Shown here one piece after another: positions 45,382-53,761 of a stretch of DNA of 64,000 bases. Position 1 is the stretch's first letter, and every line of letters starts with the position of its first letter. The position numbers and the translations under genes are program-made. Source of the DNA: Oceanibacterium hippocampi (GTDB lineage Bacteria; Pseudomonadota; Alphaproteobacteria; Sneathiellales; Sneathiellaceae); contig NZ_FWFR01000003.1 of the NCBI RefSeq assembly GCF_900172325.1, forward strand, positions 248,001 to 312,000, written 5' to 3'. A model generated the notes under the pieces. That model worked only from the letters and a program-made list of their open reading frames with translations, had not been told where the DNA came from and searched no databases.

Positions 45382-46251
45382 TCATTCCGAGTTCTGCCCG
45401 TCGTAGCGCTGCCCGAGAGCGAGCATGCCAGGGGTGCCGATCCGTTGGTTGAGGCCATCGAAATCAAACATTCGCGCCTTGAACGGGGTGTTTGAGCCGT
45501 TGGCGCGCAGGCTGGCGTAATAGTCTTCCGCCGTGCGGGCCAACGCCCGGACGATCCCGCCCGGAAAGATCACGATGCTGAAGCCGAGATCCTGCAGGTC
45601 GCTCGCCGTCCGGATCGGCGTGGCGCCGCCTTCGACCATATTCGCAAGCAGCGGAATGCGGCCCTTGAACGTGGCGGCAACGCGCGTGAGTTCGTCGCTG
45701 GAGCGCGGCGCTTCGATGAACAGGATGTCCGCGCCCGCACTGACATAGGCTTCGGCCCGCTCGAGGGCGGCGGCGAAACCTTCCACCTGAATGGCGTCCG
45801 TGCGTGCGATTATCAGGGTGTCATCGCTATTCCGCGCGTCGGCCATGGCGGCGATCTTGCCCGCCATCTCCGACGCGGGGATCAGGGACTTGTCCGCCAG
45901 ATGCCCGCAGCGCTTGGGATAGGACTGGTCTTCGAGCTGCACGGCGGAAGCCCCGGCACGTTCGTAGAGCCGGATGGTACGCTGGGCGTTCAGGGCGTTG
46001 CCGAAGCCGGTGTCCGCATCGATTATGACCGGCAGTTTCACCCGATCCCTTACCAGGGCCATCGTTTCGGCCATCTCGGTGACCGAGGTGAGCCCGATAT
46101 CCGGGCGACCGAGCCGCGTGTAGGCGACCGCCGCACCGGAGAGATAGAGCGCCTCGAACCCGGCCTGCTCCGCCAAGGTTGCCGTAAGGCCGTCATAAAC
46201 GCCGGGCGCGATGAGGATCTCGGAAGACTTGAGGCGGGTGCGCAGGTTCAT
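45382..46251 (-). CDS. Isocitrate lyase/PEP mutase superfamily lyase (methylisocitrate/dimethylmalate lyase type)
   Basis: This 289-residue enzyme has the C-C lyase signature KRCGH at residues 113-117, with catalytic Cys115, and the metal-binding acidic run VIIDADTGFGN and VQLEDQ. Presence of the cysteine argues for a lyase such as 2-methylisocitrate lyase, oxaloacetate hydrolase-type or 2,3-dimethylmalate lyase rather than a phosphonate mutase. No methylcitrate synthase (prpC) is nearby. The ATG at 46251 overlaps the TGA of the upstream isochorismatase-like gene (ATGA). It is the fourth gene of the hyuB-hyuA operon. Confidence 0.87.
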   Translation of the reverse strand: MNLRTRLKSSEILIAPGVYDGLTATLAEQAGFEALYLSGAAVAYTRLGRPDIGLTSVTEMAETMALVRDRVKLPVIIDADTGFGNALNAQRTIRLYERAGASAVQLEDQSYPKRCGHLADKSLIPASEMAGKIAAMADARNSDDTLIIARTDAIQVEGFAAALERAEAYVSAGADILFIEAPRSSDELTRVAATFKGRIPLLANMVEGGATPIRTASDLQDLGFSIVIFPGGIVRALARTAEDYYASLRANGSNTPFKARMFDFDGLNQRIGTPGMLALGQRYDGQNSE

Positions 46252-46874
46252 GCCGAGCCCCCCAGCAGCGCGATTGTTTCCGCGCATGTCATGACATTCG
46301 TGACCGAATCGAGCGAGACCAGCGTGGCCTCGTGCGTTTCCTGCTTGAAGGCCGCGCAACCGTCCGAAAGCAGGATCGTCTCGATGTTGCGCAGGTGGGC
46401 GTCGCGCATCGTGCTGGCAACACCGCCGTTGGTCACAATTCCGCCCACGATCAGCATATCGATACCCAGTGCGCGCAGGATGTATTCCAGTCTTGTCTGG
46501 TAAAAGGCGGAATAGGCCACTTTCTCGACCGTGTAATCCGCCGGCGCCAACGTCGCCACCAGCGAGTGCCCGAAGCTGCCGGGTGCGAAATCGCCGGTCG
46601 TCAGAAAGGGACGGAGCTCCCTGAGATGCGGCGCGATGAGCGGCACCCCGCCCGGCCCCGGCACGAGGGTGAACTGGGCCGAGATATAGATCCCCCCTTT
46701 GGCGCGGAGCGCGTCACGCACCGGGGCGATCCGCTCGGGAAGCGCCCCGATGGCCGGGGCGGATTGTCCGGCGCGTCCATAGGCGCCCTCAGGGTGAAGG
46801 AAATCGTTCTGAAGATCGATGGTCAGAAGCGCGGCGCGCCTGGGGTCGATCGAGATGCGGTGCCCCATGTTCAA
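46248..46874 (-). CDS. Isochorismatase-fold hydrolase lacking the catalytic cysteine
   Basis: This 208-residue protein has the isochorismatase fold with Asp20 (TIDLQNDF) and Lys118 (VEKVAYSAF). The cysteine that defines the amidase members is replaced: the segment reads GGIVTNGGVAST, with Gly151 at the Cys position. True isochorismatases (EntB, PhzD) also lack this cysteine and hydrolyse a vinyl ether, so it may act on an enol ether or be a non-amidase variant. It is joined to hyuA upstream and to the lyase gene downstream by ATGA overlaps, so it belongs to the same pathway. Confidence 0.85.
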   Translation of the reverse strand: MNMGHRISIDPRRAALLTIDLQNDFLHPEGAYGRAGQSAPAIGALPERIAPVRDALRAKGGIYISAQFTLVPGPGGVPLIAPHLRELRPFLTTGDFAPGSFGHSLVATLAPADYTVEKVAYSAFYQTRLEYILRALGIDMLIVGGIVTNGGVASTMRDAHLRNIETILLSDGCAAFKQETHEATLVSLDSVTNVMTCAETIALLGGSA

Positions 46875-48952
46875 GCCCCCTGTCGCGTGATGATCGTGTT
46901 GCCGAAGCGGTCAACGGTGCCGGTCAGGCCCGGATCGATCAACACGGTGGTGTCAGGTTGCTCGAGTATGGCGGGGCCGTGAATCGCCGCGCCAACCGGC
47001 AGATCGAGACGGTTGTAGATCGCCGTCTCGTGCCAGTTGTCGCCGAAATACACCTTTCGCGTGGCCTTGCGAGCGCCTTCGACCGTTCCTGTCGTTTCCG
47101 GCGCGAGCGTGCTCAGGTCGAATTTCGGCCTGCGCCCGGTGACCGCGCTGCGCAGGTTCATGACCCGGCGCACGCCGTTCGGCAGCACCCGCCCGTATGC
47201 GGCGCGATAGGCCTTGTCGAACGCATCCGCGACTTCCGCGCGGGTCGGCGGAACCACCTTGCCGTTCTCGACAGACACGTCGAGAGGGACCGCAACGGTA
47301 TGCGTCTGGCCGACATAGGACATGTCGAGCTCGAAGGTGGTGCCGCGAGACAGGAACCGCGTATGGGCGGCGTCCAGCATCTCGTGACCGTCCTCCATGT
47401 GGCGTTGCATGAAACCCGCCAGCGCCGCCTCGTCGAGATCGGCGACGAACGCGTTTATCGTTTGCACGAAGTCCTGCCGCATGTCGGCGATGACGCAGCC
47501 CATGGCAGAAGTCACGCCCGGGTAGCGCGGCACGATGGCGCGCCCAAGACCGACCTCGTCAAGCAACGCACCGGAATGCAGCGCGCCACCGCCGCCGAAC
47601 GGCATGAAAGCGAACCGTTTCGGGTCGAACCCGCGCTCGATGCTGACGAGTCGAATGGCGCCGGCCATGCGGCTGTTGGCAACCTTCAGGATCGCCGCCG
47701 CCGCCTGCAGGGTGGAAAGGCCCAGAGGCCGGCCGACATGCTCGTCGATCGCCCGGGCCGCGGCATCCACATCGAGGCGCTCGAGCTTGCCGCCGATAGG
47801 GTTATCCGGATCTATTCTGCCGAGAACGACATTCGCATCCGTGACAGTGGGCCGGGTGTTGCCCATTCCGTAGGCGACCGGACCAGGGTCCGATCCGGCA
47901 CTTTCGGGCCCGATCATCAGCATCCCGCCCTTGTCGACCCACGCGATCGAGCCGCCCCCCGCGCCGATCGTGGTGATCTCGATCATTGGCAAGCGCACGA
48001 CCATGCCGAAGTCGACCGACGTCTCCGGCGTGAGCATCGACTCGCCGTTCGCAATGAGCGAGACGTCGAAACTCGTGCCGCCCATGTCGCCGGTAATCAC
48101 ATCGGGAAAGCCCGCGGTCTGCGCGATATAGGCAGCCGCGATCACCCCTGCCGCGGGACCGGAAAGCGCCGTCCGCACGGGCAGGCGACAGGCATTCTCG
48201 ACCGTCATGACCCCGCCGTTCGATTGAACGATCAGGAACTCGCCGTCGAAGCCGCCCCCTTCCAGCGCCGATTCAAGCCGGTCGAGGTAGCCCGATACCT
48301 CGGGTTGCAAATAGGCGTTCAGAGCCGTTGTCGAGAAGCGTTCGAACTCGCGAATCTCGGGCAGGATCTCGTGCGAGGCCGAAACGTGCGGGTTCGGCCA
48401 GATCTCGCGAACGGCCGCCGCGGCGGCCCGCTCGTTCTCCGGGTTCGCATAACTGTTGGCAAAGGTCACGGCCACTGCCAAGCAGCCCTCGGCAACCAGT
48501 TTGCGCGCGGCATCCCGTACCGCCTGCAGATCGACAGGGGTCCGGATCGTTCCGTCCGCAAGCGTGCGCTCCGGCACCTCCAGTCGCAGGTTGCGGGGCA
48601 CGACGGGCTTGAAATCGCCACGCAGCCCCCAGGTGGCGGGGCGATCCCTGCGGCGCATTTCCAGGACATCGCGCAGGCCCTCGGTCGTGATCAGGCCTAT
48701 CCGCGCGCCCTTGCGCTCGAGCAACGCGTTGGTCCCCGCCGTCGTGCCATGAACGACCACGGAAACCGTGGAAAGGGCGGATACCTGTCGGCCGATGCCC
48801 TCGAGGAAGCCCGCCGATTGATCCGGCCGCGTGGTGGGAACCTTGGCGACAGTGGCCGTGCCGGTCATTTCGTCGAGCACGAAAATGTCCGTGAAGGTAC
48901 CGCCCACGTCGACGCCGATCATCCGGCCGGCCTGTGTTTCGTGGTTACTCAT
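46871..48952 (-). CDS. hyuA: Hydantoinase/oxoprolinase family protein, HyuA-type subunit
   Basis: This 693-residue protein is the ATP-binding subunit of the HyuA/HyuB family (N-methylhydantoinase, 5-oxoprolinase, caprolactamase, acetone/acetophenone carboxylase relatives). It has the actin-like phosphate element MIGVDVGGTFTDIFVLD near the N-terminus and a second, GDMGGTSFDVSLI, in the middle. Most members hydrolyse a cyclic amide or imide with ATP. The ATG at 48952 overlaps the hyuB stop (ATGA); the frame is open 69 codons further but that part lies inside hyuB. The substrate is unknown. Confidence 0.92.
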   Translation of the reverse strand: MSNHETQAGRMIGVDVGGTFTDIFVLDEMTGTATVAKVPTTRPDQSAGFLEGIGRQVSALSTVSVVVHGTTAGTNALLERKGARIGLITTEGLRDVLEMRRRDRPATWGLRGDFKPVVPRNLRLEVPERTLADGTIRTPVDLQAVRDAARKLVAEGCLAVAVTFANSYANPENERAAAAAVREIWPNPHVSASHEILPEIREFERFSTTALNAYLQPEVSGYLDRLESALEGGGFDGEFLIVQSNGGVMTVENACRLPVRTALSGPAAGVIAAAYIAQTAGFPDVITGDMGGTSFDVSLIANGESMLTPETSVDFGMVVRLPMIEITTIGAGGGSIAWVDKGGMLMIGPESAGSDPGPVAYGMGNTRPTVTDANVVLGRIDPDNPIGGKLERLDVDAAARAIDEHVGRPLGLSTLQAAAAILKVANSRMAGAIRLVSIERGFDPKRFAFMPFGGGGALHSGALLDEVGLGRAIVPRYPGVTSAMGCVIADMRQDFVQTINAFVADLDEAALAGFMQRHMEDGHEMLDAAHTRFLSRGTTFELDMSYVGQTHTVAVPLDVSVENGKVVPPTRAEVADAFDKAYRAAYGRVLPNGVRRVMNLRSAVTGRRPKFDLSTLAPETTGTVEGARKATRKVYFGDNWHETAIYNRLDLPVGAAIHGPAILEQPDTTVLIDPGLTGTVDRFGNTIITRQGA

Positions 48953-50652
48953 CCTCGCGGCCCTCTCCATGCACTGCCGTACTGCGTGTCGGCTTCCTCG
49001 GCGCTCAGAAGCCCGAACGCGACATCTTGCGCCACGGCCTCCGCCGCGCGTTCCCCGGCCCGACCATAGCCGCCGCCGCCCGGTGTCTCGAGCCGGACGA
49101 CCTGTCCCTGTCGCAGCCTGATGCCGTGCATCTTGGAAGTGAGCGGCGGCGTGTGCCAACCGTCATCCTGCTCGTAAGTGAAGACGTTGAGCGCAGCCTC
49201 GCCGCCGCCCGTCACGCCCTTGGGCGCAAAGCGACCGCGTTCACCGAAGAGAAAGACCTCCGCGCCATTCTCCTCCAGTATCTCGATCTCGTAGATCGCC
49301 CCCATGCCGCCACGGTTCTTGCCGGCTCCCGCGCTGCCGGGCCGCAGGGCCCATTGGCGGAAAAGCACCGGATAGGCGGCCTCGAGGATTTCCATGGGCG
49401 GGATCGTGGCGGTCGAGATCGGCGCATTGCCGTGGCTCAACCCATCCCCTTCCGGCGAGCCGCCATGGCCGCCGCCATAGAAACTGAACATGACCCAGGG
49501 CTTCCCGTTGCTGCGCCGCCCGGCGATCGAGAGCGCATTGATCGTGCCATAGGCGTTGGCAACGATCCGGTCCGGAGCAACCCCTGAAGCGGCGGAGAAA
49601 ATGACGTCGATCATCCGGAGGATGGTTTCCGTATAGCCCCCGACAGGCGCCGGAAAGTCAGCCGCGAGGAGTGAGCCTTCGGGAATGCGAACGTCGATCG
49701 GACGCATCACGCCCGCGTTGGCGGGCAGGTTCGGAAAGATATGCTTGATCGCCACATAGGCCGTGGCGACGGCGGTCGGAAACGCGATATTGACCGGCCC
49801 CGCACAACGCGGCGCGGTGCCCTCGAAATCGAGCACCATCGTGTCGCCGCTGATCTCGAGCGCGACCTTGATCGGCAGGGCGCTGTCGCTCACCCCGTCG
49901 TTGTCGAGGTAGTCGACGGCTTCCCATCGCCCATCGGGCAACGCGGAAAGCTCGGCGCGCATCAAGGTTTCCGCCCTGTCGCCAAGCGCCTCCAGCGCGG
50001 CGCTCACGGTTCCCGCGCCGTATTCCCCCAGCAATTCATCCATCCGGCGAACACCGAGGTCGAGCGCGCCGAGTTGCCCGTTCAGATCCCCTTCCGCAGA
50101 TTGCGGAAGCCGGGTATTGCGCATCAGGATGTCGATGATGTCGGTATTGACCTCACCGGCCCGCGCAAGACGGACAGGCGGCAGTATGAAGGCCTCCTGG
50201 AACGCGTCCGTCGCGGACGGATTGTAGTTTCCGGGTACCGCGCCGCCCAGATCGTGCCAGTGGCCGACGGAGGCGAGGAAACAGAACAGTTCACCCTCGT
50301 AGAAATAGGGGCGGACGAGCCGCATATCGGACAGGTGGGTGCCTCCGATATGGGCGTCGTTGAAGATGAAGATGTCGCCATCGTTCAGTTCGCCGAGTTC
50401 CGCCGCCTTGTCGATCACGGCCTTCACGGCGAATGACATGACGCCTACGAAGATCGGCAGTCCGGATTTTCCCTGCACCAGCGTATTGCCGCTTTGCGCG
50501 TGGTAGAGCCCATGCGAGGCGTCATGTGCTTCGGCGATGATCGGGTTGAAGGCGGCCCGGAACAGCGTCGCATCCATCTCGTCCGCGATCTGCTCCATCC
50601 GGCCGGACAGGACGGCAAGGGTGATCGGGTCGATGTCCGCACTCTTTTTCAT
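48949..50652 (-). CDS. hyuB: Hydantoinase/oxoprolinase family protein, HyuB-type subunit
   Basis: This 567-residue subunit pairs with HyuA to form the active cyclic-amide hydrolase. Typical features are the start ITLAVLSGRMEQIADEMDATLFRAAFNPII, the metal-binding run FNDAHIGGTHLSDM with adjacent histidines, and the C-terminal glycine-rich GGGGYGRAGER. Its length is normal for HyuB. It is the first gene of the minus-strand operon and starts 245 bases from the divergent gntR gene, with a perfect inverted repeat between them. Confidence 0.92.
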   Translation of the reverse strand: MKKSADIDPITLAVLSGRMEQIADEMDATLFRAAFNPIIAEAHDASHGLYHAQSGNTLVQGKSGLPIFVGVMSFAVKAVIDKAAELGELNDGDIFIFNDAHIGGTHLSDMRLVRPYFYEGELFCFLASVGHWHDLGGAVPGNYNPSATDAFQEAFILPPVRLARAGEVNTDIIDILMRNTRLPQSAEGDLNGQLGALDLGVRRMDELLGEYGAGTVSAALEALGDRAETLMRAELSALPDGRWEAVDYLDNDGVSDSALPIKVALEISGDTMVLDFEGTAPRCAGPVNIAFPTAVATAYVAIKHIFPNLPANAGVMRPIDVRIPEGSLLAADFPAPVGGYTETILRMIDVIFSAASGVAPDRIVANAYGTINALSIAGRRSNGKPWVMFSFYGGGHGGSPEGDGLSHGNAPISTATIPPMEILEAAYPVLFRQWALRPGSAGAGKNRGGMGAIYEIEILEENGAEVFLFGERGRFAPKGVTGGGEAALNVFTYEQDDGWHTPPLTSKMHGIRLRQGQVVRLETPGGGGYGRAGERAAEAVAQDVAFGLLSAEEADTQYGSAWRGPRG

Positions 50653-50745
50653 GTCGCAGCCTTTGCTTCAGCAGATTTCCCGCCCATCGGAACGCAGCGC
50701 GGCGTCCGGATATTTCATCGGACGAATCGCAGGGCCTTGCCAACG

Positions 50746-50765
50746 TTGTATTGTCATTAATACAA
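50746..50765. promoter_or_regulatory. Predicted GntR/HutC operator in the hyuB/gntR divergent region
   Basis: TTGTATT, six bases, AATACAA: perfect seven-base inverted arms in an AT-rich stretch within a GC-rich region. It lies 94 bases from the hyuB start and 133 bases from the gntR start. The TGTAT/ATACA half-sites fit the general HutC-subfamily pattern, so the adjacent regulator is the natural ligand. Confidence 0.65.
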
Positions 50766-50897
50766 ATAAAGGACTATGAAAAGGGCAATCCTGCGTCTCT
50801 GGAAACGTTCGAAACTTGTGCATGAGCGATGCCTTGCTATCCTGCGCCAACTGGATGCGCCGTTTGCGTTCCGATGCGAGAAGAGGAGTGCGATAGA

Positions 50898-51704
50898 ATG
50901 AGCGGTGGCGCCAACCTTCCGGAAGGAGGCAAAGCCCGAAGGGTCTACCTGCTGCTGCGTGATGCATTGCAGAACGGCGCCTATGTTGCCGGAGCAAGTC
51001 TGCCCGGAGAGCAACGCCTGGCGGAGACCTATAGCGTCTCGCGAGCGACGGTGCGCCGTGCGCTCGACGCGCTCGCTGCTGACGGGATGGTCGACAAGCG
51101 CACCGGCAGCGGCAGCACGGTCCGCGCTCCGGCAAACGCCGCTTCCACGGTCTCGGCGGATTTTTCCACCCTGATTCCGCAACTGACGCTGATGGGCCAA
51201 TCGACGACCGCGCGCCTCCTGTCCTTTGCGTATGGACCGGCCCCGGAAGGGGTGGCCTCCGCGATGGGACTGCCCGGGGGCGAACGGGTTCAAACCGCGG
51301 TCCGTGTCCGCCTCTTCGACGGCAAGCCGCTCTCATATCTGACGACCTACGTGCCGGAAAGTATCGCCCGGAACTACACCGAGGCAGATCTTGCGACCAC
51401 GCCGCTTTATCGGCTCCTGGAGCGGTCCGGTGTCAAGGTGGACACCGCGCATCAATCCGTTACGGCCACCCTCGCCTCGCCCGACGTGGCGGAGGCACTG
51501 GACGTATCGGCCGGCTCTCCCCTGCTGTCGCTGCGCCGCGTCGTGCGCGACAAGGATGGCCGCGGCGTCGAGTATCTGTGGGCGCTTTACCTCGCCGACG
51601 TGTTTCGCCTGGAAATGAACCTGAGCCGGGTCGCACAGGGAAGCGAGCGGCATTGGGCTCCGGTGATCGGCGGCCGCGCGAACGGGGAGACGACGATCCA
51701 ATGA
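50898..51704 (+). CDS. GntR-family regulator, HutC subfamily (UTRA domain)
   Basis: This 268-residue regulator has a winged helix in residues about 12-75 (LPGEQRLAETYSVSRATVRRALDALAADGMV) and a UTRA effector domain (RLLSFAYGPAPEGVASAMGL through SPLLSLRRVVRDKDGRGVEYL). The ATG at 50898 has a GAGGAG ribosome site. Its TGA overlaps the start of the leuC-like gene (ATGA), so regulator and hydratase are one operon, divergent from hyuBA. This links both arms to one inducer. Confidence 0.9.
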   Translation: MSGGANLPEGGKARRVYLLLRDALQNGAYVAGASLPGEQRLAETYSVSRATVRRALDALAADGMVDKRTGSGSTVRAPANAASTVSADFSTLIPQLTLMGQSTTARLLSFAYGPAPEGVASAMGLPGGERVQTAVRVRLFDGKPLSYLTTYVPESIARNYTEADLATTPLYRLLERSGVKVDTAHQSVTATLASPDVAEALDVSAGSPLLSLRRVVRDKDGRGVEYLWALYLADVFRLEMNLSRVAQGSERHWAPVIGGRANGETTIQ

Positions 51705-53116
51705 CCTCTGTCCCGACAACGCCGCGCACGCTCTTCGCGAAGCTCTGGGATGCGCATGAAATCCTGCAACGCGATGACGGCGCGTCCCTGCTATGGGTCG
51801 ACCGGCATCTGGTCCACGAGGGGTCGCACCATGCCTTCGCCAAGCTGGCGGAGCGTGGCCTGCCTGTCGCCGAGCCCGCACTGACCACCGGTGTTGTGGA
51901 TCACTATGCGCCGACGCGCCGCCGAAGCGATATCACGAACCCCGATATCGCCCGCATGATCCGCACGCTGGAGGCGAACACGGCAAGGCATGGCATCCGC
52001 TGTTTCAACTTGCGCGATCCGCGGCAGGGGATCGTCCATGTTTGCGGGCCGGAACAGGGCCTGACACTCCCGGGCCTGCTTATCAATTGCGGGGACAGCC
52101 ACACGTCGACGCACGGCGCCTTCGGCGCACTGGCCTTCGGCATTGGCGCGACCGAAGTGGCGCACGTACTGGCCACACAGACGATCTGGCAGAAGCGCCC
52201 GCGGACGATGCGGATTGAAGTCACGGGCCGGCTTGGCCCCGGTGTGTCGGCGAAGGACGTTGCGCTGTCGTGGATCAGCAAACTCGGCGCCGACGGCGCA
52301 CGTGGCCATGCCATCGAATATGCCGGACCGGTGGTCGAGGCGCTCTCGATGGAAGGGCGGATGACGCTCTGCAATCTCTCCATCGAGGGTGGTGCGCGCT
52401 GCGGCATGGTGGCTCCGGATGCGGTCACCTTCGACTACCTCAAGGGCCGCCCCTATGCGCCCGAAGGCGCGGATTGGGATCGCGCCGTGGAAGACTGGAG
52501 AGCGTTTGCCAGTGATGGGGACGCGGAGTTCGATCGCACCGAGAGTCTCGATGGCAGCCAGATCGCGCCGACCCTGACCTGGGGCACCAGCCCGGAAGAG
52601 GCATTGCCGATCACCGAGGCCGTACCGGATCCGTCGCGCCTGCAAGGTCTCCGCGCCGATCAGGTCAGAGCCGCCCTGGATTACATGGGGCTGACGCCGG
52701 GGCGCCCCCTCGCCGGCACGCCGATCGACCAGGTGTTCATCGGCTCCTGCACCAACGGAAGAATCGAGGATCTACGCCTTGCGGCCGCCGTTCTCGCAGG
52801 GCGGAAGGCGAAGGTACCGGGCATCGTTTCCCCCGGTTCCACCCTGATCAGGCTTCAGGCCGAGCAAGAGGGGCTGGACCGGATTTTCACCGACGCGGGC
52901 CTCGAATGGGTCGAGTCCGGCTGTTCGATGTGCGTCGGGATGAATGGCGATCTCGTCGCCCCGGGGAAGCGCTGCGCCTCATCGACGAACCGGAACTTCA
53001 AGGGGCGACAGGGGCGCGGCGCCCGGACCCACCTGATGAGTCCGGCGATGGTCGCCGCGGCGGCCGTGGCCGGCGAACTGACGGACGTACGGCCGATGCT
53101 GGAAGGGCGGACCTGA
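51701..53116 (+). CDS. leuC: Aconitase-family hydratase large subunit (LeuC-like)
   Basis: This 471-residue protein is a 3-isopropylmalate dehydratase-type large subunit. The 4Fe-4S ligands are Cys350 (FIGSCTNGR), Cys408 and Cys411 (SGCSMCVGMN), and the substrate/cluster run GDSHTSTHGAFGALAFGIGATEVAHVLATQ is intact. It overlaps gntR and is followed by the small subunit in one base. Being in a regulated operon with no other leucine genes, it may hydrate a substituted maleate (dimethylmaleate, citraconate) rather than serve leucine synthesis. That reassignment is inference. Confidence 0.9.
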   Translation: MTSVPTTPRTLFAKLWDAHEILQRDDGASLLWVDRHLVHEGSHHAFAKLAERGLPVAEPALTTGVVDHYAPTRRRSDITNPDIARMIRTLEANTARHGIRCFNLRDPRQGIVHVCGPEQGLTLPGLLINCGDSHTSTHGAFGALAFGIGATEVAHVLATQTIWQKRPRTMRIEVTGRLGPGVSAKDVALSWISKLGADGARGHAIEYAGPVVEALSMEGRMTLCNLSIEGGARCGMVAPDAVTFDYLKGRPYAPEGADWDRAVEDWRAFASDGDAEFDRTESLDGSQIAPTLTWGTSPEEALPITEAVPDPSRLQGLRADQVRAALDYMGLTPGRPLAGTPIDQVFIGSCTNGRIEDLRLAAAVLAGRKAKVPGIVSPGSTLIRLQAEQEGLDRIFTDAGLEWVESGCSMCVGMNGDLVAPGKRCASSTNRNFKGRQGRGARTHLMSPAMVAAAAVAGELTDVRPMLEGRT

Positions 53117-53117
53117 G

Positions 53118-53732
53118 ATGGCGGGCTGGAGCAGACTTGACGGGCTGGCCGTGGCGCTGGCGCAGGACAATATCGACACCGATCAACTGATCCCCGCGCG
53201 TTTCATGTCGGTCCCTCGCAAGGATGGCTACGGGGACTATCTGCTGCATGACCAGCGCTTCGATGCCGACGGTACGCCACGGGCCGACATGCCGCTCAAC
53301 CGGCATCCGAAGGCCGAAATCCTGGTCACGCGGCGGAACTTCGGCACGGGCTCGTCGCGCGAGGCCGCGGTCTACGCCCTGGTCGACTTCGGCATCCGCG
53401 CCGTGCTGGCGCCAAGTTTCGGAGACATCTTCGCCTCGAATGCCGTCAACAACGGCCTCCTGCCGGCGCGCGTACCGGAACAGATCATCGACGCACTGAT
53501 TTCGCGGATCGGCGCCGATACGGCGACGCTGTCGATCGATCTGGAAAACTGTGACATCCGGACGCCCGACTCGCGGATTTCCTTCGAACTCGATCCGGTG
53601 TGGCGCCTGAAACTCATGAACGGCTGGGATGACATCGATCTGACGTCCCGGCATCGCGACGCGATTGCCGCGTTTCGCGCGCGCCGCGAGGAAAAGACGC
53701 CTTACGTGATGCTGCGCGACGATCATGCCTGA
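53118..53732 (+). CDS. leuD: Aconitase-family hydratase small subunit (LeuD-like)
   Basis: This 204-residue swivelling domain partners the LeuC-like protein. Key tracts are QDNIDTDQLIPARFM near the N-terminus and FGTGSSREAAVYALVDFGIRAVLAPSFGDIFASNAVNNGLLPARV, the substrate-binding loop and Ser/Arg region. The start lies one base after the large subunit stop, as in leuCD and dmdAB operons. The substrate-specificity loop at DGYGDYLLHDQRF is the first place to compare with known 2,3-dimethylmalate and isopropylmalate enzymes. Confidence 0.9.
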   Translation: MAGWSRLDGLAVALAQDNIDTDQLIPARFMSVPRKDGYGDYLLHDQRFDADGTPRADMPLNRHPKAEILVTRRNFGTGSSREAAVYALVDFGIRAVLAPSFGDIFASNAVNNGLLPARVPEQIIDALISRIGADTATLSIDLENCDIRTPDSRISFELDPVWRLKLMNGWDDIDLTSRHRDAIAAFRARREEKTPYVMLRDDHA

Positions 53733-53761
53733 GAGCCCGCGGATCGACCCCTGACGGTCTT

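Noticed and set aside
45382-46251. Assignment as methylisocitrate lyase PrpB of a methylcitrate cycle
   Set aside because: The KRCGH motif fits, but no prpC, prpD or acnD-type gene is nearby and the gene is fused by overlap to hyu genes, so a specific PrpB call is not supported.
46248-46874. Assignment as N-carbamoylsarcosine or maleamate amidase
   Set aside because: Position next to hyuA makes it tempting, but the catalytic cysteine is replaced by glycine.
46958-49069. A 703-codon plus-strand open frame
   Set aside because: Antisense shadow of hyuA; low-complexity charged product, no ribosome site.
50829-50897. Longer start for the GntR/HutC regulator
   Set aside because: The frame is open, but the ATG at 50898 has a strong GAGGAG site and matches the family start.
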